From Symsagittifera roscoffensis (Eukaryota > Xenacoelomorpha > Acoela > Convolutidae), in contig NC_087063.1 of NCBI RefSeq assembly GCF_963678635.1, forward strand, positions 38,394,759-38,458,758: a stretch of 64,000 nt of DNA, read 5' to 3'. The position numbers and the translations under genes were made by a program. This document shows positions 48,415 to 62,279 of the stretch, in pieces. A model generated the notes under the pieces. The model was given only the letters and a program-made list of their open reading frames with translations. It did no database searches and had not been told where the DNA came from. Numbering within the stretch: position 1 is the first letter of the stretch; every line of letters starts with the position of its first letter.

Positions 48415-48857
48415 CCAAAGGCGGATTTAGGAGGGTTTGACCCTCAGGGATTTGATCCTCTCACAAACCAAATGAGGGTTCCCCGCTTCTTTGGTATTAT
48501 TTTATGACATACATTTTTTTATGACATACATTATTTTATGACATCCATTTTAGACCAGCCAACCCTACAACTTTTCTAAAGAGGCCTTCGGCGCCATTAT
48601 ATACTAATTTGAAGTGGAGCGGGCGCCAAAAAACGCAATTTGTTTGGCCAAAATTTTCCAAAATGGGCCCAAAACGGCTTTTTTGACCCGTTTTTTTTTG
48701 CCTGCGGCGCAACCTTTTTGGTCAACAAAGGGTCTTTTTAGTATTCTGGGAATGCTCGGAAAAACAATTTGGTCGACCTAACAAAATTTTTGAAGATCCG
48801 ACACCTCCACACCTCCCCCCCCTCCCTCGAGAAATCCTAGATCCGCCCTTTTTTGCC
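48415..48857. mobile_element. Family A inverted-repeat element, copy 3
   Basis: The ends are AGGCGGATTTAGGAGGG and GAGAAATCCTAGATCCGCCC. Internal GGTCGACCTAACAAAATTT, CGGCGCCATTATATA and GGGAATGCTCGG match the other copies, here as the complement of copy 1. A partial further copy seems to precede it at about 48225-48415 (GTGGGCGGACGCTCATTCC). Confidence 0.6.
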
Positions 48858-51829
48858 CGATTGAGAAATTAATTTGCTCGAAATTGAATTTTTCTCGCGG
48901 ACACAAATATCTGAGGATTTTTTGTCTGGTTATTTTTCACAATACTTTCCGGTACACCATTGTCAGGAACACAAGCGACCGAAAACCAGTTTATAGTTGC
49001 CTCATGGAAGAAGGGGAAAAGGTAACAACTTTCTGGTGACGCCACGTGACATCGGGGAAAATACGAAAAATTGACAGACAGTAGTTTTAGAGAAAAGATC
49101 TTCTAGAGAAAAGCATCTGTGTTTAAAATTGCATCTGAAATATGGTTCATATAGTACCACATTCTTTCCAGTTTTTAAAAGCGAGCTTTACTAGGTAGGA
49201 TATTGCTAGAAACGTCTTCTATAAGTGTGCCCTTAATCCCAAGTAGGGAAATTTTGGAAAATCGATAGTTATTTACATCTGGTTGCGCGGTATTTTAAGG
49301 GTAAAAGATTTATGGAATATCAATTTTCACAGGGATAGAAGTTAAATTTCGTAGTTAAATACATTATTGATGGTTAAAAAGAACAGGGATAGCGGTGCGA
49401 TTTGTGATTTGGGTCGTTTAAATTAAAGAGCGAAATAGTTTACATTTTTGTTCTAACTGTGCACTGACTTCGCGGTAGTTCTTCTGCTGTAAAACCTGTT
49501 AGACAGGGCGGGGATTAAAGTGCGTGTCAAAACTGGGACGGTGATTCTATCCCATGACTGCAACCAATCTATACAACCCTCTCTCTCTCATCAGTGTCGA
49601 TACCCACATGTGAAGAGATGCTACACTACACTATGCCTACTTTAAGCCGCATTGTGACATCTAAATTGCAATTGTAGGTTGGCTGCTACCCCGCTAACTC
49701 CACACCCGTGTCTGCTAAACAGGCCCGGCATGCTCACGGTACCTCGTTCTAGGGTACTTGTTCTATTACAGACCGGTACTTGATTGGGTTTGTATACCTG
49801 CAGCCAAACAGTAAGTACAGCAGCATAGAGTATGTGTAAGCTGAAAAATCTGCTGGTGGCATTTCCTATTGTGTTCACTGTATAGTGGCGCGGCCACCGG
49901 CAACTGAAGATTGAAATAATTTTCCAAATTGTCCCAATTGTTCTTAGCCACCCAAAACTCACTCCTTTGCCTCTATCTTTAACCCAGCCAACTGAATTGG
50001 GTTCGATCTATCTCGTTCGGCCTTATTCTTTTACAGACTCAGTCATTGGTAATGACATTTTGACAAGATATTCGAACTCAAAGTTCAAAACCCACTCTAA
50101 CAACTTGAAAAGGCACACTGAAAGTAATACCAGTTCTGAATCACTATCCTTATTTCTGATGTTGCAGTTTTCCTCAAATTCCCTTTCATAATTCTGGACA
50201 GTGTGATTAACAGCGTGGTGAATTTTCAGAAACCATTTGCACCAATGTCATAAATAGAGAAATTAAGCCAACATCGATTCTCCGGATCAGAAGACATTTA
50301 ATACCATCTAGAACAGCCACCAAAAAGTAACATCAATTGATTTGTGATTAAAGGTCTTTAAAGAAGCTATTGCTTGTAGAAGAAATGAAAAAAGAATACG
50401 TGAGTATTGATGAAAGCGACTATAAATTGCCTTTTTTAAGCTATAACACAACTTTGACAGCTGAGGCAGCTTACACGCGAATTTCGTTATTCAAATTGGG
50501 CGTCACGCACTAATAGGAATTTAATAATCAGACTGCATCTAACATTGAAAAGTAATCTCACGTATCTCTTGGTTTTATCCGGTTGTATATTTTTATTGAG
50601 GTTGATATTTGGGCTTGTTTTTAGAGCTTTGCATCATTTGAGGTATTTTAAAAAACAGGCAGAAAGCTTTCTGAAGCAACACAAAATTACAAATAATGGA
50701 TCAGTTAAGGAGAGACTAATGCGCAAAAAACTGGCTAATCGGTGCTATGTGATGCGACGGTGAAGCACCTAAGAGCATCCTATCGTCCAGTGCATCTGAT
50801 TTTAACCTGGTTATAGTTTTAATCTACCTTTCCTGAAGCTTTTTGGATCAAGCAGTTCACATCTTCAACCCCCACCTAGACCAACACTCTTTAAAATGTT
50901 CATGTGTTTCGTATTCCAAGTAATAACACATGAAAATCAAGTATTTGAGCTCAAAAAAAAACACACGAGAGCAAGATTCTCCAATCATAATCTTAGTCTA
51001 GAAAAAGTACAAAAAAAAATCAAATTAACAACTAGTTGTCATTAACTCGGGTTTTGATCCACGGCGGGGTGCTGATTTCCGGCAATTTTAAACAACAAAA
51101 GAAAAGCGTTTGTTTGAAAAGCGACGCTGAGCTGGACGAGCACATCGGATGTTTTAAGTGTGTAAGCCGAAAAATTTAAGTTCCCGCACTGGAATTTCAT
51201 GAATAAAAAATACCTATATTTGAGCTTTGTTGTCAGATCCTATAAAAGGGATAATTAAAAGTGATTATACTGCAGTTACTTAATAGAAGCATGAAAAACC
51301 CTTGCAACAATTGATTATTTATCATTGATTTTTTTTTCCATTTTTATAGATAAAGATGATGGAGCTCAATTATGATCGATTTTTTTACACTTCATTGAAT
51401 TGCGAAAAATTGTTGATGTTCAATTTCATTTTCTTTTACGCAACTTTTGTTGCTTTCAACTAATTTTTTATTTTAATTAGAGACATTGGGGGAAGGGGGT
51501 TGAAAGATGGAGGTTGACCACGTATGTATGTCTATGTAAATATGCGTGTATTTACTAATTTGAGAAAGGACACGCGATGAAAACCTTCCAAAAAAGCACA
51601 AAAATGTTTTTTTTGACTATTTGTTTCAAACAATAACGATTTGGAGGATGTATCTTTTTTTGGATGCATGTGTTTTTGCAAGTATTTTATTGGGATCGCA
51701 TTCTAAGAAAAGAGTTTTTTTTTGTTCCAAATTCTCTCAAAAATAGCGATCCTGACTTGCATTTTCAAAAAATTTACTGAAAAGAAAAAACTGTCAAAAC
51801 TTTTGGGGTGGTCAAAAATTCCAACGTGG

Positions 51830-52260
51830 GGGTTCTGGTGGGTGTTTGATTCTGATAGGGGGAGGGGGTGGGTTGAGGGACAAAGTGGCAAAGGATGGGG
51901 GGATGAAGGAGTAAAAAGAATCACATTGTGTAGAATCGCAATTTGAGTTAAGCAGAGAAACCGAGTGGACACAACCTAGTACCCCCACACATCCTAGTAC
52001 CCCCCAACCACCCAAACATCATTCCAGACCCCCTCCCTCCACACAAACCCTTCCACCCCAATCCCTCACTCACGTTTCACGTTTTTCCCTTCCCCAGTTT
52101 ATCGCCCCCACCCCAAGTATTTATAAACCCGCCCTCGCATGTGGGAGGTGGTTAAAGTGAGGAAGGAATAGGTTGAAGGTGGCGGTGAAATCTTGGGGGG
52201 GGGGGTTTCATAAAGTGGGGAGATCAAAGTGATTGGACGTTACTTTCATCATAACCAGCC
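51830..52260. other. Strongly strand-asymmetric G-rich then C-rich block
   Basis: 51830-51905 is G-rich (TAGGGGGAGGGGGTGGG), 51980-52135 is C-rich (CCCCCTCCCTCCACAC), and G-rich sequence returns at 52140-52260 (TTGGGGGGGGGGTTTC). No ORF is supported. Fold-back or quadruplex potential is likely, but no exact inverted repeat was found. Confidence 0.4.
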
Positions 52261-52918
52261 ACCATAGGGAGTGGGGGATTGGCCTAAAAAGGGGCTTAAC
52301 ATTGGATAGGGATATGGAGGGAATAAGTGACGTAAATTGGAAAGAAAATATAAAAAAATTCAGTGAAAACTAGAAAAAAAAATAAAATATAAAAAATTGT
52401 GAAAGGGAAAAACTGAAAACAAGAAACACAATATATTAGCCTAAGTAAGTCTCATTTTTGCAATTTTCTAATAAAAAAGCAGAAAAAAAAACAATTGAAA
52501 ATTTGTGAGACGCATACATTGAGTTGATGTTTTCAGACTAACATTACGAGGCCAAACTGTGCACTGGATAGGCGCACAATTTGGTTTTTGCATGTCTTCT
52601 TAAATTTTGTCGTAACGATCATAGAAAAATTAAGAACAAACAAAAAACAAAAACAGTGTCTTTGTTTCGGAATCCGCTCACAGTTAACAAAATGCAAACT
52701 TGGCCTGGTAATAAACTAAAGAAAAATATTAATTAATTCATTATAATCGATTAAAATGGATGAACTGATTTGTCAAAAAATAGATCATAATCCTTTTTGA
52801 GTCGTTTATAATCAATCAATTTTGGTTTTTGAGGAGACTGATAATGAAAACGTAATATATTTGATTATTATTCAAGAAACTTCAGTGTGGCATTTTAAAC
52901 ATTTTTGACCGCAAAAAT

Positions 52919-53463
52919 TATTGTTCCGACCATTGAAAATGAGGAAAAACTTTGTATTCAGATGTGTTTTAGTTTTTTCAACTTTTTGTTTTACACGCAA
53001 AATCAGCTACCACAAATAATCACCGGACAGAGTTGAATAATATATCATACTAAAGGGTTGAATCATAGATGAAACGAACATTTTTAAAAAAAAATTTCAG
53101 TGTCGAGAAAAGCTGGTTTAAAATTTTTGATTTTTGGTCTAATTTCGAGCTAATTAGTAAGGTAGTTAGTAAATGCAAAAGCTTATTTAAGCTTAATTTA
53201 AGCCGCGAAAACTTTGTTTCACTCAATTAAAAGTAACTTTTGGAGTTTTTAGCTCAATTTTTTTCAACTTTTTTGTCATTATTATTCAAAAACAGTTTTC
53301 CAATAGACCAATTTTACTGTTAGTTCTATTATATCGCTTAGATTATTTTTCATCTTAATATGCAGAAAAAAGCGAGACCAATTTGAGAAAATATTTTGGT
53401 ATTTTTTAAGACTGTGGTCGGAACATTCTGCGCTACTTGCACAGTAGCCAGCTATCCTTGTTA
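52919..53463. mobile_element. Family C inverted-repeat element, simple copy
   Basis: It begins TATTGTTCCGACCATTGAA and ends TGTGGTCGGAACATTCTGCG then CAGTAGCCAGCTATCCTTG. The terminal TTGTTCCGACCA/TGGTCGGAACA inverted repeat resembles that of family B. The interior is AT-rich and non-coding. Confidence 0.7.
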
Positions 53464-54865
53464 TAATTGATTTTTTTTTCACTTTTCTTGATTGTGGGTT
53501 GTTTTGCTTTTATCGTGGCTAATTAAAATAGCTTTTGATTTTATCTAGCAGCATTAATTCAATGCTGCTTTTGATTTGATGTTCAAGAGTTTTCAGTGGA
53601 TTCCGCAGACTATGGTTATCCGCTCTTCCTTAAAGCTCGCATCGTTTCAATCAAAAATCATGAGTCCTGTAAACATGGCTAATTTGTGGAATCAATTGAC
53701 AATTGAGTTTTAAAAAAATTCGGAATCCATTAAAAACTACAATGAAAAAAAATCAGTTTAAGTTACTTTGTAAATTTCCAATGTAAGAGAAAACAAAACC
53801 GTTGCAATTTTTCAGTGTAAATCAACATAAAGCGCAGTCCAAAACACTCAGATGATGTTCCCAATCATCGGATACAATTTTTAAAATAAAAATTAGAAAA
53901 AGTCTACGTCAAATTCATTATCTAAGAAGATTTTTTTCGTCTTAAAACTGAAATCGGCATAAGATTTTAACCTTTTCAGCTCTTAAAAAAATTTCATTCA
54001 AAATACTCATGTTTTTGATCAATCGGACCTAGAAATTTATCTCCAATTAACCGCGGCAAGATAAAACTGGTTATACAGTGCAGCAGGAAAAATGGCAACC
54101 CACGCTTGTGAAAAATGTGATCTTTGAAATCAGGTTCGACTAGAAGCTTCGACAGATGGATAATGATACGCTGAAGGCCAGGTTGACTACAACCAGCAGT
54201 TAGACAGAGACGGCAAGCCAAGTTCTAGCTCTGAATTCCATAAACACCCGGGCTGATCAAAATGTGCAACCGTACGTCGCACCATGATTGGTTTCATGGC
54301 AGCAATGAAAAATTGCCGACATAATTTTACATGAAAATAACTTATGTTGCAAGCATGGCGCTACGTATCGTTGCTTACTTTTAAAAAATATTAGCCTGCT
54401 ATAGCCTTGAGAAATTATGAAGTCAGGGGAAGCAAACCTCAGCTCAAGCTAGCAGTCGAGAAACACGGCAGGAAAATAGGAGGAGCCATCGAGTGGCAAG
54501 CAGACAGAGATAACCGCCACCGGAAGCTAGTATGAAGAAAGATATCTCAAGCGACAACCCATAGTCGGGTGACTCCACCTGGAACACACCTTTAGAGGAG
54601 GAAACGGCGATTCCACCAACACGTTCTGGTATTTTCCAACATTGAGGAGCCAGTAAATTAAGGACACTAGTAAGCCCAAAAGTTATCCTAATGAGCTTTT
54701 GGTTGTGATTTAGTGATAAATGTACAGTTGAAAAATTATATTTTGAATCTAACTTAGTTTGGATTTCGTTTTGCTAGTCAAGATAAATTCTTTGGTAGAG
54801 TTATCAGCTTTCAGTTGTAAAGTCTAAGTTAAGGTCTTCCTCAGCAGCGTTTAATTTGGATTAAA

Positions 54866-54914
54866 TTTGCTAAGCGCTGCATGTAGAATGCTCGATTCCC
54901 ATTGCCTGAAAATT
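54866..54914. repeat. 49-base dispersed repeat, second copy
   Basis: TTTGCTAAGCGCTGCATGTA, then AATGCTCGATTC and CTGAAAATTC, match 13722-13770 in the diverged LTR. The two are 41 kb apart. Confidence 0.7.
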
Positions 54915-55292
54915 CTAACTCAGAAAAAACTAATACTTCTCCCTACCCGGCTGAAATACTCTAATCATGATTCGACCGCAACGGTCGAAAAATGATTGTT
55001 TTCGACTTTTTGTGCCTAATGATATTCGTTTTCGAATTAGTTCACACCACATTGTTCGACTTTGTTAAACTTTTCCGGGCATCGCTCAAATTTGATCGAC
55101 TTAACCAAACAATGTTTGACTGTCTATGGACGCTGTTCAATTTTTGTCTCCGAATGTTGTCACCAGACCATCACCAGAGGGTAAAACCATCACCAGCGTT
55201 CATTTTTGAAGAAACACAAATTGTTCGGCTCCATTATACCCCCAAAAATGGGGCGCCCAAAAAAGGCTTTTATAGAGAATCTTTTATGGGTT

Positions 55293-55612
55293 CAGGGGCA
55301 GATCTAAGATTTTCTTGAGGGGTAGGCGGTTTTTCAAAAAGTTTCCGATTTGATTTTCCGGGCACTCCCAGAACACTATGAAAACAATATTTTGACAACT
55401 ATTTAAAAAAAGTTCAAAAAAGCTGTTTTTGGGCACTTTTTGGAAAATTTTGACCAGAAAAATTGCATTTTTTTGGCGCGCGCTCCTCTTCAAAATTAGT
55501 ATGTATTGGCGCCAGATGCACCTTTTGAAAATGGTGTCCTAAAAAAATCTCATAGGGGGACGGGTCCCTTCGGTTGGCGAGGAGGTCAACTCCCCTCTAA
55601 ATCCGCCCCTGG
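55293..55612. mobile_element. Family A inverted-repeat element, copy 4
   Basis: The ends are AGGGGCAGATCTAAGATTTTC and CTAAATCCGCCCCTG. Shared internal sequence includes GGGCACTTTTTGGAAAATTT, GCGCGCTCCTCTTCAAAATT and GTATTGGCGCCAGA. It has the same orientation as copy 1. Confidence 0.7.
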
Positions 55613-56723
55613 GTCGATTCCCTCAGGAGAGCCATCTGCCCCTGCTGACTCCTCCCTAATTCCCCACCTGAGTGGGTTGGAGAGCTGGGATAATCAAATA
55701 AATTAACCTAAGACAATTTTTTATCATAAGTCTGATATAAGACGATATAATTACATTTTGTTACGTAAACACTTAGTTTTGTCACTATTACAAAGTTATG
55801 CGTGAACTAAAGGTACTTTTTGTAATTTGTTGAACTTTTGTGTCAAAATTTGGTTCTGATTTTTTAATTTGAGACCGGGACTTTAAAGTTGCAAGTTTCT
55901 GTTTATAAAGTTGTTTGGCAAATGAGTATACAAATTGTCGCGACTAAAATCAAAAGGTGCTAAGCTCAAAATAAAATCATTCAAAAACTGCGCAATTTTT
56001 AAATTTTTCATATTATTTTCATACATACAGGCGATTCACGTTTCATGTCTAAAAATTCGCAGAAAAAAAATTGGCATGTCCAACTTAATAAAAGCGAATG
56101 AATTTCTGTCTTCGACGAAATTTTTGCCCACAGTGCCATCATATTTGTACAACTGGGATTATATGAGACAATTTTACTGCCAATCTTTCTCTATGGACTT
56201 CACTGTTCGGCTCCGCTGAGACATAAGACTAGAAAACTAGAAATATTTCAAAAAAGATCAGAAAACGGATCTTGGTAAATTACAAACTCAGCAAGATTGT
56301 TCAGACCAGGTGGGTTTACTCAATTTCTTACAACTCCCTTTTAGCATGCAATTAAATGGTCTTCTAACTCTCTCAAAACTCTTTCTAAAAGACGCTGAAC
56401 ATAATATCGTGAATCTTTTGAATTGACTAGCAATAAATCGAAGAGCATAAGTATTTGCGCCCAAGAAAACAATAATCGAACAATTCGTAGAGTCAAAAAC
56501 GCAAACCGAATTGATGCACCCATAGATTTACCAAATAGTTAAGGCCTTTAAAAAATTGAATGTCAAGCCTCATGTAGAAACACGCCAGTGAACGATTTTC
56601 AAGCAGCAATATGTGCACAAGAAGCTATGATGCGATTGTGCAAAATTGTAAAACATGGACAATTTTCTAACTTACGCAAAAAAACCCTTCAGTAATACTG
56701 GGAATCCAAAACACCCTTAACAA

Positions 56724-56930
<207 letters not shown>

Positions 56931-57600
56931 CAACCACAAAGACACCAAAAAAACAACAATTTTCACGAGGTTTTTTTGCAAGTCCATGTTTTCGCGACCA
57001 AAATTTGAAACTTCCAGACTTTCGCAACAAAAAAAATTCGTTGCAACAATGGTGGCTGAGGCATTTCCAGCATTTTGCGATCAAATTTGGCGTTTGCGAA
57101 CTTTCATGACCAAAAGATCCGTTGGCTGTAACTAAAACAAAGACGAAGCGACCGGTGCAAATCAAGAAAAGCACAACTACAATGGTTCTTTAGGTGGCAG
57201 TATGAATCATAAATCAACAAACATAAGACAATCCTTAAACCATAAACCATGAAAATTTTTTGATGAACAGACTGCGTGAGCGAACCAAAACCAGCGTAGC
57301 GCTCCTTTTAATTGACCGTGAAAGTTTGTCCGCTTGCGCGAATAGAACTTTTTTCTACCATTTCATCAGAAATTTGTAATTTTCAAAACGTCGAAGATCA
57401 AACTCAACCAATTGAATAATCGCACATCAAAAAAAATCGAAGTCAAGATTCGAAATACATGGACAACTCTTCTGCAAAATTTCAAACATCTCGATAAAAA
57501 TTGCACATTTTTTGCAAAGTTGGCATAAAGAAATCGGAAAGTAAATCGGAAAACTGAAGGCAACTTTTTAGTGTCGATACAAACTACAAAGTTTACCTCA

Positions 57601-57896
57601 AAAAAGGCGGATCTAGGTTTTTTCTAGAGGGAGCGGGGGGGGGGGGGGGATTTCAAAATATTTTCCAAAATTTGGTCGACCTTTTTTTAGGTTGACCTAG
57701 TTCATTTCAGTAGCACTCCCAGAACGCTATAAAGACCTTAGTTTTACCAAACTTTTTGCATAAATGTTCGGTAAAACTTTTTTGGAAAATTTTTGACCAA
57801 TAAAATGGTCATAAAATATACCAAAGGGGACCCTTTATTTGGCGAGGAGGTCTAACCCCTGAGACGATCACATCCCCCCTTAATTCGCCACTGATT
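57601..57896. mobile_element. Family A inverted-repeat element, copy 5
   Basis: The ends are AAGGCGGATCTAGGTTTTTT and CCTTAATTCGCCACTGA. Internal TTGGTCGACCTTTTTTTAGG and GCACTCCCAGAACGCTAT match the family. It contains a G-tract of over ten bases near 57639. Confidence 0.7.
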
Positions 57897-57899
57897 GAT

Positions 57900-59600
57900 G
57901 TAGTTCGAGAAAAATTAGAAAAGTGGAAGGGTTTATTTGAAACGCAGTATGAAGCAGGCTGAGTAGACAAAAGTAAGAAACTCAGGAACACCCTGACAAG
58001 AAAAAAAGAGCATCCATTAAGAATCTAGTCGAGGAAGAGGCGCGATTGACGAGATCAGACCTTTTGGTAAGTTTGAAAATTTATCACAATCGCATAAATC
58101 TGCTTGAATTTGCTGAGAAAGCCATAGCTCGATGATCCAAAGCGTGGACTAAAAACTGCAAAAAGGCAGAAGATGTCATCTGATTTTTTGAGACCGCGCT
58201 CATCCATTGACGATTTCGGCAGATCATCACAAAAGTCGGGAAAATTGAAAACCGAGAAAATGATTTTCAGAACACCTAGTGGTTCAACCAGAAAATCTTG
58301 AATAAAGGCAGGCGATTGCAGTTCAATAAGAAGCAAAAGCGTCGCAAGATGGAGAATCCACACAATCATCCATCAACAAACATAGTAGGTTGAAATTGGT
58401 TGATCCCACCCAAGCCAGAAGATGCGCTGATTAAACCAAAAGATACCTCGAAAATTGTTGCGGTTTGCTGTCGATGTAATGAAAAGGGGGAATGAGCAAT
58501 AGATACCTTAGAAAAGCTGAAATTTAAAGTGAAGCGAGTTCAATTTTAGCGAAAAAATCCAAGCTCAATCATTTCTTTTAATGGGTTGAAAAAATTGACA
58601 TCAGCCATGGACACTCTAGTAGAAAAGCGTCTACAACAAGCCCCATCAAAAAAAATCGGTACGAAGAGCAGGGGAAATAAATATTCCACTCAAAAGAGAC
58701 AAAGATAGAGATTTTGATCACAAAATAATTTTTGAACCTGCAAAAGGCAAACTCAAACAAAATGAACGACTGAGTTTTCAATTCAAACTTCAGTTTTCAG
58801 CCCAATAAAACTTTATTGTATGCCTGATTCAAGATGAGAACAACATAAAGCCGCCCTCCCAGAAGCTGCTGACTTTTTTTGGGACCAAGCTGGAATGATC
58901 CGAATGGTCAAGTTTCTTCCTAGCAAAGGCTAACAGGACCTTAAGGAACGACAGCATTAAAATGTCTCATTTTGGTAAGGGAGACACTGAAAAAACTAAA
59001 ATAGCCATATGCGGATTATCGTAATTAGTTCATGCACAACGAGAAAAATCTAACGTTCTATGGATTTACTGAAAGAGTTGAAGTGCTTCTCAAGGTGGAA
59101 TACAACACTTGATGGTGGTGCGACAAGGTGCTTTTCATGGATTTAATGTAAGGCATAATCGGCTGCTGTTCCAAAATTGTCCTCAATAAGAGCAGGCGAA
59201 TGTAACAGCTCATGAAAATGCCACTCCATAGATGAACGATACACAGAGGAATTGGTTATTCTTTGCAGAATAGATACACTGAGCCTCGCAGCTACCGCAA
59301 AAAACTCAAAGAACAAAAAATGAGGAATTGGACAAGCATAGTCAAATAGGTCAATTGGAAAAACTTTTGAGGAAAAATGGCTGGAACGGCGAAAAAATTG
59401 CAAAACATTTTTTCATTATTTTTGCAGAAATTTGTTGAGTTTTTGAAGTATTTTAAGCTCAAAACGACGCTAAAAAACTAAGTTTTGACGGCCTAATTAA
59501 AAATTAAACGAACTATAGTAGGCTTTCACGCCTTTTCTACACCGAGAATATTTTTCAAATGTTTTTATATATCGTTCGAATCACGATTGAAAGTTTAATA
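57900..59600. other. Degraded minus-strand repeat, unclassified
   Basis: Minus-strand frames at 58055-58369 and 59143-59403 share a faint pattern (LQSPAFIQDFL and LHSPALIEDNF). Similar short stretches suggest two diverged copies of one transposon-derived sequence. No family is recognised and no gene is supported. Confidence 0.25.
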
Positions 59601-59614
59601 TTATATAAAACAAA

Positions 59615-59899
59615 TTGTATTGCCGTACTTTTGCAGTTCAGCAAGATCCTGAGGGCGATAACTTTCTCCTTTTTGATTCGGGGTCGGAGGCAAAAAACCG
59701 AATGTTAATATGTCTTACCGTTGACAACTTAGAAGCTTTGGAGAACAACACAGTCTGGCACGCAGATGGAAAATTTAAAACATATCCCGCTTTATTTTTT
59801 CAAAATTGTACAAATCATGCAGTAGTTGAAAATCAAACTGTTTCATTAGACATCTTTCTTCTTTGGAATAAAAAACACGAGTTCCCTATTTTACTCTGA
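59615..59899 (+). pseudogene. MULE-type transposase fragment (FLYWCH-associated)
   Basis: After TTGCAG the frame reads FLLFDSGSEAKNRMLICLTV, DNLEALENNTVWHADGKFKT and YPALFFQNCTNHAVV. This follows the invertebrate MULE pattern (F-D-S-G...RM-L-I-F, L..S..W-F-x-D-G-T-F-K...F-Y-Q-L-Y-T-I-H). The Asp in WHADGKFK would be the first catalytic residue. Only this N-terminal piece of the catalytic domain is present, then the frame ends, so it is a remnant. Confidence 0.65.
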
Positions 59900-61975
59900 A
59901 ATTAGTTTGAAAACACCAAAAATGAAAGACAGAAAACCAAGAACTCAGCAGGGATGGCAGATGGCCTTTCAGATGAGGATGAGGTGTGCTCACCATACCA
60001 TTCAGGAACCCGATTCCTGAGAAAAGACCAAAATCGATCGGAGAACAAATTGGTGAGAAATACTGCCGGAGAAAGTGCCATCAAGATGGCAAAAACGAAA
60101 GAAAAAACAAGACGGATTAGTTAAACTCCTTAAACATTGTAGCAAAAAAATTATTCTCAAGCTGTTTGAGGGCCTCTCGTTCAATTTTATTTTTAAAGGT
60201 TTGTTCTTTAATTTAACAATTTCATTGAAGTTTTTTCATGTGATCAAAGCTTTTTCCGCTACTCATTGTCGCTTGCCACTAGTTGTCGCGTGATGTGATG
60301 AGTCGATTCTTACCATTGCTACGATATGCCGCCATGCCTAAAAAGCGTTGAAATATTGCTTCGATAGTTTTGTTTTCTTGTTGCAGAATTTTTCCATTCA
60401 ACATAAGTTTATCTTATTTTTCGAACACGTGACTTATTACCCACAGAACACGTCAAACAGGTGAGTCATAGTGGCAAATGTTTCTGGGGCAGAAAAATTT
60501 CTGGAAACTTGATATAACTTTTTCTGAGAAGTCTACAACTGCGCGCAAAAAAAACAACCACTCGAAAAAACAACACCCATTTCCATCTTACTTTAGCCTA
60601 GAAACCGAAATTTCTAATAGTTATTTCAACTAATCCATGGACAATAATTCGCTGAGGAAACATATTTTTGTATGCTCTTAAGATTATGTAGTTTTCCGTT
60701 AGGGTTTTTTTATGACATTTTGGTAAAATTTAGATTCTTGTTGTTTTAAAAAAATTTATTAAGAAGAAGCTTTTTTAGAGATATACAAGGGGTTTCATGA
60801 GGTATCTCCACTATTCGCTAAGGTATACTTTACGAGGTATATCACTAAGGTTAAGTATGCAGACTAAAAATGAATATGTTTGCCATGGGGTAATTAGTCC
60901 GCCTGCCAATTTTCAATCGGATCATCTGAGCAACTTTTTTTACAAAAGTTTCAAATAGAGGCATAAAGGTAAAAAGAGCTTCCGTCGAAGTTTTGGGAAA
61001 ACTTGATTCTAGATTGAAAACAAAACACAACTTCGAAGTTCGCTCCCACCTCATTTAGAAGGAATACAATGAAATAAACTAGGTTTTCACCTTTATTTTG
61101 ACTGGTTCTTGCATTGATAGAAATTATAACGAAACCATGCTTGTGCATTATGCATGACCAAAACAGCAAGAATGGTATCTATGGGTTATTGTGTTTTCGA
61201 AAAAATCATTGGGTTGCCATTGTACAATTGTACAGTGAACAGGCTCTGAAAATTGAAAAATGTAGATGAGAACCATGGAATACGTTTTCTAAGACATAGA
61301 CTAGGGTGCTAATGAAAAGTCTTGCAAGCCGATTGATTGTTGACGTGTGTTGGTAATTATGCGAATACGAGGTTTTTGAATCTTTGAGATTTTTGGGTTT
61401 TTCATTAATTCAGGACTACTCAGTTATTTGTTAAATTAAATCACGCTTTCTACAATAGGTGCTTGAATGGCAGTCCAAAGACTGTGTGTGATTGAATTGA
61501 ATGACTCACTTGTGGCGCAGATAACTCGGAGTGGTTCTGCAATTCAGATAATAAATAACAAACATGTTATTGACTGTAAAAATTAAGATAGTTTTTTGCC
61601 ACTGACAATTTTGAAGGTTCTTGCTGACACTGTAATTAAGTAGAAAGATGTCGCGTACGCATTCGATGATTGGTTTTTGTATTCAATTCTTTGTACCATG
61701 ATTGGTAAAAATCAGAATGGCTTAAGAGAAAAAATGGACCAGCCGGGTCGACTTTTTACGCCCATTTTCAAGCAAAACTTGAGTGGTCTGAGCAGCGTTT
61801 CAGGCAGATTACCTTCAAATTCAAAATCTTGAACCATAAAAAGTTGTTTGAATGGGATTATAGCAGTTTTTATAATGAATGGACCACGGTTTTTGTGCAT
61901 GATTTTTTGAGCGTTAGTTGCATTTGTCGTGTTATCTCGACCCAGAAGTATTGCATGGGTTTGTACTTTTCTTAC

Positions 61976-62279
61976 TGTAGTGTAGTAGCCCTTGTAGTTG
62001 GTGGGGGAGAAGTCGACGATGGGGATTCCAAAGTGGTAGGCGACACTTGCGAGACTGAGATGCACGTACTGGTTGGGGGAGGAGATGACCACGCCCACCA
62101 GCGCCTTCATTTTGATCTGGTTGCAGATGGTCAGTATAGTCTCCGTCACACTCTGGCCTGGCTCTATCATGATGGGGTTGAACTTCATCTGGGGATAGAG
62201 GGTGTGGGGTGAGAGGGCTTCCTCCCGAGTAGGACAAGGGTGCTCCTTGCTCCTACAGTAGGATATGTCTTCCACATAC
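61976..62279 (-). CDS. Receptor exon 1 (first visible): amino-terminal domain, first lobe
   Basis: The acceptor TTTATTCTACAG precedes 62279 and the donor is CACTACA|GTAAGA. The first base completes a codon from an exon beyond the window or unseen. The 101 residues read YVEDISYCRSKEHPCP, then FNPIMIEPGQSVTETILTIC, ALVGVVISSPNQ, SLASVAYHFGIPIVDFSPTN and KGYYTT. The order strand, helix with a conserved Cys, V-x-G-V-V-I-S-S, helix, and G-I-P-I-V matches the first lobe of the NMDA amino-terminal domain. There is no signal peptide, so an earlier exon must exist. Confidence 0.8.
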